From the NCBI GenBank assembly GCA_036735565.1, contig DAINOC010000002.1, positions 1-64,000 on the forward strand: a DNA stretch of 64,000 nucleotides, given 5' to 3'. Below are positions 1 to 8,983 of the stretch, piece after piece. This DNA is from Coraliomargarita_B sp036735565. Lineage in GTDB: Bacteria; Verrucomicrobiota; Verrucomicrobiia; Opitutales; Coraliomargaritaceae. The stretch's first letter is position 1. Each line of letters begins with the position of its first letter. A model generated the notes under the pieces. That model made no database searches, was not told where the DNA came from, and saw only the letters and a list, made by a program, of their open reading frames with translations. The position numbers and the translations under genes were made by a program.

Positions 1-101
1 CAAAACCCTTGCTGAAGCTGCGGGCTACGGGAGGCCATCAGCTCGCAGGACATCCCCGTCGGCCTTTGCCATCGGTTCACACCCTTAACTAAGTGCCATT
101 C
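1..101. repeat. Partial IS4-like MITE, right end only
   Basis: The right terminus, read on the minus strand from base 101, is GAATGGCACTTAGTTAAGGG. It matches both ends of the complete element at 36399-36566 and resembles the ends of the second element at 8744-8959. Bases 1-28 also match the interior of the 36.4 kb element (shared words AAACCCTTG and TGAAGCTGCGGGCTAC). The left end lies outside the window, so a target duplication cannot be tested; the candidate flank begins at base 102. No coding capacity is visible. Confidence 0.7.
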
Positions 102-238
102 GTCCTAAATCAGGTCTCGATCAAACAAAAGCAACTCGGAAGAGTTGCGTTCCCGGGATGAAGTGCTTCCCGGATGGCGACGAAGCCGTCGTATATTCTG
201 GATTTTTAAAATTCGCCCGATAAAGAGGTCGGCATCAG

Positions 239-1042
239 ATGGATCCGCAAACGAACCATAATATCGCTCTATTGATCGACGCGGATAACGCGCCATCAGC
301 CAAGATTGAATTCATCATTTCCGAACTGGCTACCGATGGAGTCGTGAATATCCGACGGGCTTATGGAAACTGGAAGAAGCAGTCGCTGTCCGGTTGGTCA
401 ACTATCTTACACGAGCACGCGATTCAGCCGATTCAGCTCTTTGATTTAGTGAAGGGGAAAAATGCGACCGACATGGCTCTCGTCATCGACGCGATGGACA
501 TTCTGAATACCAAGGTTGTGCATGCTTTCGCGGTCGTCTCTTCCGACTGTGATTTCACTCCTCTTGCTCAGCGGCTTCGGGCGGATGGGAAAAGGGTGAT
601 TGGGTTCGGTAACCAATCGACTCCAGCACCGTTTGTCTCCAGCTGTTCCAAATTTATTTTCTTGGAAGAGCCTTCGGCCACCCAAACGCAGCCTGAAAAA
701 AGCGAAACTTCTGTCGCGCAGCTGAAGCAAAATACGAAACTGATGAACACCCTTCGGTCGGCGGTAGAGACCGCGGCAGATGAAGAGGGCTGGGCGCGGC
801 TTGGGCCGGTGGGTTCCTATATTTCGAATCAAGGTCCTTTTGACCACCGAACTTATGGGTTCAAGAAATTGAGCGATCTGTTCGCTGCAATCGACCTGTT
901 TGAGATGCGCAAGGTGCAATCGGGCAATCAGGTGCTTATCGAGGTGAAGCGTAAGCGTCCTGGAGTTCCCTCCGGGGCGAAGAAGGCAGCTAAAAAAGCT
1001 GCAAAGAAATCCCCCTCGCCGAGCGCCGATTCCAAATCTTAG
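239..1042 (+). CDS. NYN-domain RNase-like protein with OST-HTH/LOTUS domain
   Basis: The 267-residue product has an N-terminal NYN (PIN-like, LabA/DUF88) domain at about residues 8-140. Visible motifs are ALLIDADNAP, the NATDMALVIDAMD acidic stretch and VVSSDCDFTPL; the spaced Asp residues are the expected metal-binding site of this nuclease fold. Residues 165-235 fit an OST-HTH/LOTUS domain, which binds RNA. The tail from about residue 240 is a lysine/alanine-rich repeat like histone H1-type tails and may bind nucleic acid. An AGAGG ribosome site lies about 9 bases before the ATG. RNA cleavage is inferred from the fold; no partner gene is present. Confidence 0.85.
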   Translation: MDPQTNHNIALLIDADNAPSAKIEFIISELATDGVVNIRRAYGNWKKQSLSGWSTILHEHAIQPIQLFDLVKGKNATDMALVIDAMDILNTKVVHAFAVVSSDCDFTPLAQRLRADGKRVIGFGNQSTPAPFVSSCSKFIFLEEPSATQTQPEKSETSVAQLKQNTKLMNTLRSAVETAADEEGWARLGPVGSYISNQGPFDHRTYGFKKLSDLFAAIDLFEMRKVQSGNQVLIEVKRKRPGVPSGAKKAAKKAAKKSPSPSADSKS

Positions 1043-1063
1043 TCGCCTTCGGCAGCCGTCGGC

Positions 1064-1298
1064 CTACTCTTTGGACTCGGCTTCCGTGTCCTCTCTCAGC
1101 ACAGAGGTCGCGAGACCCACGGCGCCGGAGTAGACGACGAGGATGACGGCGGGTTCGGTGCCGGGGTTGCGGCCGTAGTGCCAGGTATCGACGACTTCGC
1201 TGATGGCATCCCAGGGGCCGAGGTGGAGGACGCGTCCGTCTTCGTGGGTGACATCCAGCTCGCCGGAGAGCAGGACGCCACTGTTGATGACGGGGTGC
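1064..1298 (-). pseudogene. Cupin protein, C-terminal remnant
   Basis: Reading the minus strand from about 1298 gives HPVINSGVLLSGELDV, then LHLGPWDAISEVVDTWHYG, then a stop at 1064-1066. This is the second half of a small secreted cupin, with the HPV...G..L.G and D.WHYG motifs. The first 60 or so residues, the first cupin motif and the start codon are missing. The break lies within about 15 bases of the stop codon of the next gene at 1309, so that cluster probably arrived or rearranged here and cut the gene. The frame is open but has no usable start, so I call it a remnant. Confidence 0.7.
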
Positions 1299-1308
1299 TG
1301 CCTACGGT

Positions 1309-2154
1309 TTACGGCTCGTAACGCGAGCGGAAGAACAATTGCGGGGCATCCAGAGCGCTTTCCTTTAACTCGAAAACGATCTCGGTGGGGGCAACCTCCA
1401 CCCGGCGGGCATAGCGGGTGTAGGGATGCCAGGTGTTCAAATCTTCGGAAATTTCCAGATCGACCCCACGCAGCGGGCGATCCGCGAGATAGGGAACTCT
1501 CACCTCCACCTTGGTGGCGCCATTGGCTCGTGCGACGCGATCAATACGAACCGGGCTGTTGTCTCTGCCGGTCGCAAAACGGATGAGGTTTTCAGCGTCT
1601 GCGCTCGCGCCGGTTTCAGCGATCCATTGTTCAAAAGTCGTTGAGGGTGGTGCTGCGTTTTCGATTGCCTCGCCTCTCAGGAGTTGGGCTCCGTCCGAAT
1701 CGACGGCACCAGTCAGCACCAGATTCGCCGTCTTGGCGTTCCAGTTGCGGGCCACCGGTAAGCGTGGATTGGCTGTGGGCCAGCGCCAACTGGGGTTGCG
1801 GAAGAGCAGCCAGTCGCCGCCTGAGGCATCGCCGGTGAAGCCCCAGACCCAAGCCTCAGCGCCGGCGGTGAAGGGAGCGTCATTCTGCGCGACTACGAGG
1901 TAGCCGCTATACCAGCCGTGGGCTTCGTTGTATTGCACGCGCTGCGCGGAGGTCCAATAGGTCGACCATTCGGCGCGGTTCTCTATCGTCGGCACAAATC
2001 CATCGCGGAAGACGCCCAGTTCAAACCGGTAGGCCTTGTTCATGGGCCGTTCGTCGGAGCTGAAATTGAAATGATCCAGCGAGCTGAACCAGTGGATCGG
2101 CGTGGCGCAGGCACTGGTGACAGCCAATACAAAAATGGGTAGAAGCTTGTTCAT
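1309..2154 (-). CDS. Secreted protein of unknown function, paralogue of the next upstream gene
   Basis: A 281-residue protein with a signal peptide (MNKLLPIFVLAVTSACA), so exported, possibly a lipoprotein given the cysteine near the end of the hydrophobic stretch. Residues 44-70 (FELGVFRDGFVPT and the following W-rich stretch) match the neighbouring PEP-CTERM protein (FALGSFIDGFNPT), so the two share a domain of no function known to me. It has no PEP-CTERM tail; the C-terminal 100 residues look like a beta-sheet add-on. Its ATG lies one base after the stop of the upstream gene, with GGAAAGGA inside that gene's end as ribosome site, so the pair is co-translated. Confidence 0.7.
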   Translation of the reverse strand: MNKLLPIFVLAVTSACATPIHWFSSLDHFNFSSDERPMNKAYRFELGVFRDGFVPTIENRAEWSTYWTSAQRVQYNEAHGWYSGYLVVAQNDAPFTAGAEAWVWGFTGDASGGDWLLFRNPSWRWPTANPRLPVARNWNAKTANLVLTGAVDSDGAQLLRGEAIENAAPPSTTFEQWIAETGASADAENLIRFATGRDNSPVRIDRVARANGATKVEVRVPYLADRPLRGVDLEISEDLNTWHPYTRYARRVEVAPTEIVFELKESALDAPQLFFRSRYEP

Positions 2155-2155
2155 A

Positions 2156-2857
2156 TCAGGCGTCCTTTCCTTTCCGGCGAAGCGCCCGGAGCATCAGGCA
2201 GATGCCGATGCAGGCGGGGAGGAAGAGGGTGGAGGGCTCGGGAATCACACCGAAGGTTTGAATGGCGAATTCGTTATCATTGAGCACGGTGTAGGTGCCC
2301 TCGCCCTGGACGCCGCTCTGGTTGCCGTAGAGGGGCACATCGTCGCTGATGGTGTTGCTCGCGAAATCGCTGGTCGACCAGTTGATGGGGTTTTCACCCG
2401 GGCAGGAACTGCAATCGGTGTCGAAGAGTCCGATGTCGGGGAAGGTCCAGGTCGAGGCGCGTGCTACGAACCATTCAGTGCCGGGTTGCAGGGCGGTATC
2501 GTTGTAGATCCAGAGGTAGGCATCGAGCCCGGAGAAATTGAAGCTGGTATCCGCCAGTGGGCTCTCGCTGACGGTAAAGCCGTCGACCGTCATACCGCCC
2601 TGGATACCGATGAGGTCCGGATCAGCCGCGAAGAGCGCGACGTCGAAGGTCCGCCAGTTGTCGAACCACTGCCCGATGTTGTTGTTGGTCGGATTGAAGC
2701 CGTCGATAAAGCTGCCCAGCGCGAAGGTGAAGTTAGAGGTTGCCTCGGGGAAGCCCGGAACGACGGGCACGATCAGTTCATCGCCTGCGCTGTCGACGAG
2801 TTGATTCAACTCGAAGCTGCCGAGGTTGATATCGATGAATGTCAGTTCGCTGGGCAT
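2156..2857 (-). CDS. PEP-CTERM sorting-domain protein without visible signal peptide
   Basis: The 233-residue product ends with a PEP-CTERM anchor: VIPEPSTLFLP, a hydrophobic helix and the basic tail RALRRKG. This tail is recognised by the exosortase system for surface sorting. Residues 40-55 share a domain with the downstream paralogue. PEP-CTERM proteins normally carry an N-terminal signal peptide, but this one starts MPSELTFIDINLGS, and an in-frame TAA lies four codons before the ATG, so no upstream extension exists. The 5' end may have been lost or replaced, or an export signal is unconventional. It sits 41 bases after the giant gene. Confidence 0.75.
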   Translation of the reverse strand: MPSELTFIDINLGSFELNQLVDSAGDELIVPVVPGFPEATSNFTFALGSFIDGFNPTNNNIGQWFDNWRTFDVALFAADPDLIGIQGGMTVDGFTVSESPLADTSFNFSGLDAYLWIYNDTALQPGTEWFVARASTWTFPDIGLFDTDCSSCPGENPINWSTSDFASNTISDDVPLYGNQSGVQGEGTYTVLNDNEFAIQTFGVIPEPSTLFLPACIGICLMLRALRRKGKDA

Positions 2858-2898
2858 AGGAAAAATTTATTAACGGAAGTAATTTATCTCGAAGGACA

Positions 2899-5800
2899 TC
2901 ATGGGGCCCAGGGGGCTTGGTTGATGTAGTTGGGCAGCGCCTGTTGAAGGTCGAGGAAGGCGGCGCGGTCGCGGATGAAGAGGCTTTGATTTTTAACGTC
3001 GGTGCGGAAGACGTCAGCCGCCTTGATCCAGCGCTCCGGGTTGTAGAAGCTGGAGAGGTAGTGGGTCTGGTAGCCCAGTCGGCCGGGGATGTTGTCGCCG
3101 TTCCAGATGAGGAACTGGTCGGCCTGAACGTAATCCGCGTTACCGGTGAAGCTGTTGGCCAGTGAGTATTCACGGCCGACGGCTGACTGGTTGATGGGGT
3201 AGCCGCCCGTGACCGCGTTGAAGCCTGCGCAGAGGGGGCGGCGGAAGTCGTTTTCCCGGACCTGACCGTAGCTGGTCAGCGTTTTGTTGGAGCGCGAGGT
3301 CATCCAGACGCCGTGGCCCGGCGGAACGACGAGACTGCCCTGGTCGAGCAGATTGCTGTCGCCTGCCTGCACCCAACGGGGCGTGCCGGCATCGTCGTAG
3401 AGCCAGTAGCAGACGTTGCCGCTGCCGTCGAAAAGGGTGACCTGATCGGCGGTGCCGGCATCATTGCTGGCGAGGAAAAGGTCGGTCGGGAAAAGCGTGT
3501 CGAGAGTGCGGTGAGTGCGGAGCACAATATCGCCGCCGATGAGGGTATTGTCCGGTGCACCGATCAGAGTGTTGAACGGGGCTGTGGGAGCGCAGAGGTC
3601 GGCGTCGCTCGTTAGGGTCAGTGTATTTTCAAGGACCGAGGCAACGTCAAAGCGGTGGCCCTCGTAGGCACCGCTGGTGACTTCCAGGTAGTAGGCAGTG
3701 CCGGGGTTCAAAACCTCGGCATCGGCGTCCAGGGTGAGCACGGAACCGGCGATGCCCGTCACGGTGGCCCGAAGGGACGGGCAACTGACAAAGGGATTAT
3801 TGAAGCTGCGGCATTCATTGCCGAAGCTGCTTTCGAGCCAGCCCGAGACGGCGGAGTTGGTGACATCTTCCGGCGTATTATCGGCATTGATATCGAGCTC
3901 GACCCGCAGGCGCACGAAGCCAGAGCCGCTGGTCAGGCCGGTGAGGGTCGGTAGGTCGTCGATGGTGACCGTCTCGGTGCCGTTGCCGTTGTCGGTCACG
4001 CTGCTGTTATTGCTGTCCAGTTCGACCGAGCCGCTCCAGGTGGTGGGGTTGCCCAGCGCCGACGCGTATTCGATCAAGAAGGTCAAATTGTTCGGAAGGT
4101 CGTCCGGACGGGTGAAGCCGCCGCCGACCGAGCTGTCGAGGTCGAGGCAGAATTCGAGGTCGGTGAGCGCGCCGAACTGGCTGTTCACAAAATCCTGAAA
4201 TTGCAGGGTCGAGTTGGAGACGAGGGAGATGAGCGTCTGGTCGCCGATGATGGCAAGGTTGCCGCCGTCCACATCGTCGACCGCAATGTATCCGCTGGGA
4301 GGCGTCTGGCGGAGTTGGTAGGTGCCCGGAGTTAGCCCGGTGAAGCTGTAGGTGCCGTTGGCAAGAGTGGTGGTCGTGATCGGGTTGTTCGATCCGTCGA
4401 GGACTGGGGCACCATTGCCATCGAGCAGTTCAACGAGGACGCCCGCTTGCGGGCTGTTGCCGACATTGTTGCCCGTCGTATCGATGCGGATGGTGCCGGA
4501 GATGCTGGCAGGGCGGTAGATGCCCGCATCCAAAGCGGTGAAGGTCTGTCCCCCGCTGACGGTGACCGTCGGGGTAATACCGGTGGTCGGGTCGGCATCT
4601 GAATTGACGGTGCCATTGACGCCGAGGCCATCGGCATCCTGCTCCGTAAAGACGAAGGTGCTTGTCAGCACGAATTCGACGGCGTAGGTGCCCGGAGTCA
4701 GGCCCGCGAAGGTGGCGAGGCCGTTGATGTCGGTGACGGTGGTGACGGGATCGCCTTGGGCATCGAGGACTGGATCGCCATTGCTATCGAGCAGGTTGGC
4801 GGTGACGCCGCTGCGGCCGACTTCACCGACATCCTGCAGGCCGTTGCCGTTGAGATCGACCCAGACGAAACTCTGGATGGTGGCGAAATTGACCGGATCA
4901 GTGACGGAGTCGCCGATAGGGCTGGGATCGTCATCGCTGGTGAAGGTGACGATATTGGTGAGCTCGGTGACGACGGCATCGCTGTCGAGGATCACATCGA
5001 AGGTAATGGTCAGAACGGAGCCCGGCTCGATGGTCCAGCCGGAGGCCAGGTTTGGAGGGGGGCCACTGGTGCCGACCAGGCTGGGAATGGTGTAGGTGAT
5101 GACGATTTCACCCCTGGCACCGAGTCCAGCGCCGGCGCCACCGCAACCACCGCCCCCGCCGCCGGGGATGAATCCGCCTTGTCCGGCGATGACGGCCTTT
5201 TGGCCGCCATTGCCGCCATTGCCTTGTCCAGTTCCACCATTGCCTGGTGCATTTCTGGCACCGGCTTGGCCAGCGCCACCGGCGGCATTGTCGAAAGCAG
5301 AACCGCCGCCGCCGCCGCCCGCGCGCTCCGAGGGAGGGCCACCGGTTGCGCCAGCACCACCGGCACCGCCCGCGTAGGTCTGGTTTCCGATACTGGTGCC
5401 CGCATTGCCGCCGGCACCTCCGTTGGTAATACCGCCGACTCCACCGCCGCCGCCTGGCTGGGCAATGAGGGTGCTGGTGTTGCCAAACCACGAGGCTTGG
5501 CCGGGGTTACCCGGATTTCCGGCCCCTGGTGCTCCGCCCCCGGCCCCCACGAAGTAATTGATGGAGTCTCCGGGGTTGACGCTAAGAGCATTCAGGCGTG
5601 CATAAGCGCCGCCGCCCCCTGCGCCGCCGCCATTATTGGTGCCTGAGGCGGCACCGCTACCGCCGCCTCCCCAGGCTTCGACTAGTAACTCTGTGACATT
5701 GGCAGGCACGGTAAAGGTTCCTGCATCTGTAGTCGTAATGGTTTGGGTAAAGGTGCCACCTGCGCTGGCAGGCGGATTCAGAGAAGCGTTTACACTACTC

Positions 5801-7554
5801 GGCACGTAGGTGACGCCTTCCGGCAGGAGGTCCACGACATCGACGCCACCGACGGCCGTGCCGCCGGTGTTTTCGACCTCAATGGTGTAGGTGATGGTAT
5901 CGCCGTGGTTGGCCGAGCCGACCACATCGGAGGTTTTCGTGATCACGAGGTTGCTGGGCGGGACGGACGGGACGGTGCTCGCGCTGCTGCTATTGTTGCC
6001 GGTGTTGGGGTCAAAGGCCTCTGAGGAGATGGAGGCGGTATTGAGGTAGTTGCCCGCGGCGTTGACCGTGGCAACGATCTCCAGCGTCTGGGGCGAGCCC
6101 ACGGACTTGTTGCCGAGGGTCCAGATGCCGGTGCCGCTATTGTAGGAACCCTGCGAGGCGGTGCTGCTGACGAAGGTGTAGCCCGAGGGAAGCAAGTCGG
6201 CGACGACGGTGTTGATGGCGCTGAACGGCCCGAAATTGAACGCGGTGAGGGTGAAGGTGATGGTGTCGCCGGTGGTGGGCGTCGGATCGCTCACGGTCTT
6301 GGTGATGGCGAGGTCGGCGAAGGGGTTCCGGGAGGAGATGGAGCCACCGGCAACGAGGTCGAGGCCGCCGGCATCGTTGGAAGCGGAGGAGGTATTGCGG
6401 GGGAAGTTGGCCTCTACGCTGGTGTCGACCCAATCAGCAGAAATATTGGAAACATCGCCGCCAGCGATGGAGTAGCCGTAAATGACGTCATCGGCCGAGG
6501 CGCCCAGGTCGGCATAGGAGATGTAAACGCCGCCGATGGACTGGGTGGGGGTGGTATCGGTACGGACCAGGTTGTCTGCCGGGGTTGTGCTGGCGAGCAC
6601 TTGGGTAACAAAGCTCCACTGCGTGAGCCCCCAGTCGGTGGTGCTTTCGATCGAGACGATCGGCCCGAAGGCATCGGGATCACCATTGCTATCAAGGCTG
6701 AGGATGGCAGCGATCTTGAAATCGTCGTTACCCCCGCGCTCCATAATGACGAAGCCATCGCCGACCGTGTCGGCCGGCACGGTGATGCCGGCGTCGACGA
6801 TGAAGTCGAGCCGTTCAATGTTGTTGATGTTGGTGCCGCCCCGATTGGAGAAGACGTTATCCGTGCCGCGGTTGATCGTCTCATTGAGCAGGGCCTCCGT
6901 CATGGTGTTCACGAAGGAGGGGCGCAGGTTGTAGACCGGCGCCGCCGAGCCCCCGTCCTCGTAAAAGAGGAGCTGTTTATCGGTCGTTACGTTGACGTTG
7001 TTTTGCCGGACGATGTTGATGCGATCGGCAAAGCTGGTGATACCGAAGGTTTGCAGGCCATCGCCCAGCCCGAGGTCGATCTCGAAGGCGGTGACGATGA
7101 GGTCCTTATTCGCGCCCGCTGATGGTTCTACGCCGTAGTTGTAGGTCTGTGAAGCCTCGGTGTAGGAGGAACTCGTCGCGATCTGATAGGTCGCGATCGC
7201 CTCGGAGATCGGGGTGACGGCGGCGGCTTCGTGAAGCCCGGCAACCAGGGAAAGGATGGGAAGCAGGGGAAGAGAAAGCGAAAAGCCCGGAGTCAGATGC
7301 CGGGGGAAGCGACGCCCACCTTGAATCACTCCCGGCGACACTGGTCCGGTTGTGTCGCATGGGCCTGCACTCTGGGAGTCAGCCGGGGAGGTCCAGCTCG
7401 CGGTCGAACGAAGGGAGAGGGGCGAATCTTCCGTGTTGCTTGCCTTTGCGTAGGAATTTGCGGGCCGTGGCTGCATGCATGTCGAATCAGTAGGGTTATT
7501 CGGAAGCTGGGTTTGTTTTGTTCTGAAGATTGTGATAATTATATTAATTTTCAC
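2899..7554 (-). CDS. Giant secreted DUF11/SdrD-B repeat protein with Gly-rich insert and TIGR02597-like tail
   Basis: The 1551-codon frame holds a signal peptide core at residues 91-112 (FSLSLPLLPILSLVAGLHEA). The true start may be the GTG codon 76 (7327-7329), which leaves a classical basic-hydrophobic signal; codons 1-75 look non-coding. DUF11 repeats occupy about 412-530 and 533-875, SdrD-B-like domains about 893-1100 (FVWVDLNGNGLQDVGE; a second related copy follows), and the last 270 residues resemble the TIGR02597 family of Verrucomicrobia. A glycine-rich domain, about 605-823, interrupts the second DUF11 repeat. The protein is likely surface-exposed and structural or adhesive; no catalytic motif is seen. 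It is probably transcribed with the two smaller secreted proteins after it. Confidence 0.8.
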   Translation of the reverse strand: MKINIIITIFRTKQTQLPNNPTDSTCMQPRPANSYAKASNTEDSPLSLRSTASWTSPADSQSAGPCDTTGPVSPGVIQGGRRFPRHLTPGFSLSLPLLPILSLVAGLHEAAAVTPISEAIATYQIATSSSYTEASQTYNYGVEPSAGANKDLIVTAFEIDLGLGDGLQTFGITSFADRINIVRQNNVNVTTDKQLLFYEDGGSAAPVYNLRPSFVNTMTEALLNETINRGTDNVFSNRGGTNINNIERLDFIVDAGITVPADTVGDGFVIMERGGNDDFKIAAILSLDSNGDPDAFGPIVSIESTTDWGLTQWSFVTQVLASTTPADNLVRTDTTPTQSIGGVYISYADLGASADDVIYGYSIAGGDVSNISADWVDTSVEANFPRNTSSASNDAGGLDLVAGGSISSRNPFADLAITKTVSDPTPTTGDTITFTLTAFNFGPFSAINTVVADLLPSGYTFVSSTASQGSYNSGTGIWTLGNKSVGSPQTLEIVATVNAAGNYLNTASISSEAFDPNTGNNSSSASTVPSVPPSNLVITKTSDVVGSANHGDTITYTIEVENTGGTAVGGVDVVDLLPEGVTYVPSSVNASLNPPASAGGTFTQTITTTDAGTFTVPANVTELLVEAWGGGGSGAASGTNNGGGAGGGGAYARLNALSVNPGDSINYFVGAGGGAPGAGNPGNPGQASWFGNTSTLIAQPGGGGGVGGITNGGAGGNAGTSIGNQTYAGGAGGAGATGGPPSERAGGGGGGSAFDNAAGGAGQAGARNAPGNGGTGQGNGGNGGQKAVIAGQGGFIPGGGGGGCGGAGAGLGARGEIVITYTIPSLVGTSGPPPNLASGWTIEPGSVLTITFDVILDSDAVVTELTNIVTFTSDDDPSPIGDSVTDPVNFATIQSFVWVDLNGNGLQDVGEVGRSGVTANLLDSNGDPVLDAQGDPVTTVTDINGLATFAGLTPGTYAVEFVLTSTFVFTEQDADGLGVNGTVNSDADPTTGITPTVTVSGGQTFTALDAGIYRPASISGTIRIDTTGNNVGNSPQAGVLVELLDGNGAPVLDGSNNPITTTTLANGTYSFTGLTPGTYQLRQTPPSGYIAVDDVDGGNLAIIGDQTLISLVSNSTLQFQDFVNSQFGALTDLEFCLDLDSSVGGGFTRPDDLPNNLTFLIEYASALGNPTTWSGSVELDSNNSSVTDNGNGTETVTIDDLPTLTGLTSGSGFVRLRVELDINADNTPEDVTNSAVSGWLESSFGNECRSFNNPFVSCPSLRATVTGIAGSVLTLDADAEVLNPGTAYYLEVTSGAYEGHRFDVASVLENTLTLTSDADLCAPTAPFNTLIGAPDNTLIGGDIVLRTHRTLDTLFPTDLFLASNDAGTADQVTLFDGSGNVCYWLYDDAGTPRWVQAGDSNLLDQGSLVVPPGHGVWMTSRSNKTLTSYGQVRENDFRRPLCAGFNAVTGGYPINQSAVGREYSLANSFTGNADYVQADQFLIWNGDNIPGRLGYQTHYLSSFYNPERWIKAADVFRTDVKNQSLFIRDRAAFLDLQQALPNYINQAPWAP

Positions 7555-7974
7555 TTAAAGCAAGAATAATTTTACAGGTAATTTAATATTAGTAATTCTT
7601 AGGGTAGAAGTTGGCGGATTCAAATTTCGTAATAAGCGCATCGACTCCGATCTGCTATTTTAGTAGGTTTGAGCCCTTCGGAGGATCAGGTTTAGAGTCT
7701 TTTAGCGGTTTAAATTTGAGGGCTTTTCGGGTGTAATCGGGGCATAAACTTGGCAGTAAGTTACCCTGTATTGGTGACAAAATTTTCTTAAAAAGTAAAT
7801 ATATGGCGTATTTTTCGCTCGGCGTCAGCAAGTCACCAGATGCAGGGTCGGAATCCGTGGGCTTGGAGGGATTCCGGCACTTAACAATTCGCGGCGGTTG
7901 CCGGAAACGGCGTTGCGGGGTCGTTTTCGGCAAGGTCTGCTTGCCAGGAGCTGCTAGCCTACTAGGCTCCGGTC
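7555..7974. other. AT-rich intergenic region between divergent genes
   Basis: This 420-base gap separates the giant secreted protein (minus) from the superoxide dismutase (plus). The first 100 bases are strongly AT-rich and hold a weak extended -10 for the minus-strand gene (TGTAAAAT, complement of 7571-7578) without a convincing -35. A 92-codon minus-strand frame at 7655-7933 has no family features and unnatural composition, so I do not call it. A short inverted repeat, GGAATCC...GGATTCC, lies near 7850-7875. I see no RNA gene. Confidence 0.5.
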
Positions 7975-8760
7975 ATGAAGAAGATTGAAAAACCGCTTTC
8001 TCGCAGGGACGCCGTCAAGGTCGGCGTTTTTTCCTCGGCTGCCTTGGTGGCTGGTATCTCCTCTCTGGGGGCGATGGCGGCTTCAAAAAAGCCGACACCG
8101 ACTGGCTCGATCGGACGTGATCCTTTATTTGAGGCCTTCAGCTATCCCTATGCGCTGCCCAAACTGCCTTTCGCGGCGGCCGCCTTTGAGCCCTTGATCG
8201 ACGCGGCGACGATGGAGATCCACCACGGGCGTCACCATGCGGGTTATGTCCGCAATCTCAACTCTGCCCTCGAAGGGCTTTCCGGATGGCAGGCAGTGCC
8301 GCTGACGGAGTTGCTGGCGCGGTTGGCGGAGCTTCCGGCAGGACAGCGCGAGGCAATCCGCAACAACGGGGGCGGCCACCTGAACCACGTCATCTACTGG
8401 GAGACCATGCGGCCGGGGGGCTCCGCGCCTGAGGGAGCGCTGGCGGTGGCGATCGCGCGTGACTTCGGTGGATTGTCCTCGCTGGAGGAAGCGCTGGCGG
8501 CCGCTGGTGCGGGCCAGTTCGGCAGCGGGTGGGCCTGGTTGACCTGTGATGCGGTGGGCAAACTGTCGGTGAGCGCCACGCCCAACCAGGACAACCCTGT
8601 GATGGCGGGTGGTGGCCATCCGCTCTTCGGCATCGATGTGTGGGAGCACGCCTACTATTTGAATTATCAAAATCGGCGGGGCGATTATCTCAAAGCTTAC
8701 CTGAGTCTTGCCGACTGGTCGGCTGTATCGAAGCGTTACGCTGCAATGGCGCTACCTTAG
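7975..8760 (+). CDS. Superoxide dismutase (Fe/Mn family), Tat-exported
   Basis: The 261-residue protein converts superoxide to hydrogen peroxide and oxygen. Metal ligands are His83 (EIHHGRHHAGYV), His138 (GGGHLNH), Asp221 and His225 (GIDVWEHAYYL). The GGGHLNH context and Gln205 (NQDNP) favour the manganese type. SRRDAVKVG at residues 9-17, followed by a hydrophobic stretch, is a twin-arginine signal, so export of the folded metalloenzyme is expected. The last five codons and the stop lie inside a MITE inserted after 8743. Without it the reading would be SKRYAAVLGA with a stop at 8985-8987, so the present tail AAMALP is transposon-derived. The core fold should be unaffected. Confidence 0.93.
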   Translation: MKKIEKPLSRRDAVKVGVFSSAALVAGISSLGAMAASKKPTPTGSIGRDPLFEAFSYPYALPKLPFAAAAFEPLIDAATMEIHHGRHHAGYVRNLNSALEGLSGWQAVPLTELLARLAELPAGQREAIRNNGGGHLNHVIYWETMRPGGSAPEGALAVAIARDFGGLSSLEEALAAAGAGQFGSGWAWLTCDAVGKLSVSATPNQDNPVMAGGGHPLFGIDVWEHAYYLNYQNRRGDYLKAYLSLADWSAVSKRYAAMALP

Positions 8761-8970
8761 AGCCAATTTCAGTTACAAATTCCTTGGAGCCATCGTGGAT
8801 GACGCGGAACTTCGCTGCGGATCGCGGCTTGCCTGGAGACGGCGCCCTACCTTCGACTCTCCGTGCGAAAAGCTTTCCATGGTAGGGCGCAGTCTCTCGA
8901 CAAGCCGCTCAGTGCGATGGCCGATGACTTACTATTCCATCCTTAAAGTAGTGCCATTGGCGTTACGCTG
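8733..8970. mobile_element. Complete MITE (8744-8959) with 11-bp target duplication
   Basis: The left end reads CAATGGCGCTACCTTAGAG and the right end, on the complementary strand, CAATGGCACTACTTTAAGG (15 of 19 identical). The flanks are a perfect direct repeat, GCGTTACGCTG at 8733-8743 and 8960-8970, as expected for target duplication. The 216-base interior encodes nothing. The ends resemble the elements at 1-101 and 36399-36566. The AATGsC...GTTAAGG pattern and the 10-11 bp duplications suit the IS4 family, which would have to supply the transposase in trans. Confidence 0.88.
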
Positions 8971-8983
8971 CGGTGCTGGGTGC

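Noticed and set aside
4756..5646. 296-codon plus-strand frame
   Set aside because: Antisense of the glycine-rich insert; the repetitive composition keeps the frame open.
7655..7933. 92-codon minus-strand frame in the AT-rich gap
   Set aside because: Proline/lysine-rich with no family match or ribosome site, in an AT-rich spacer.
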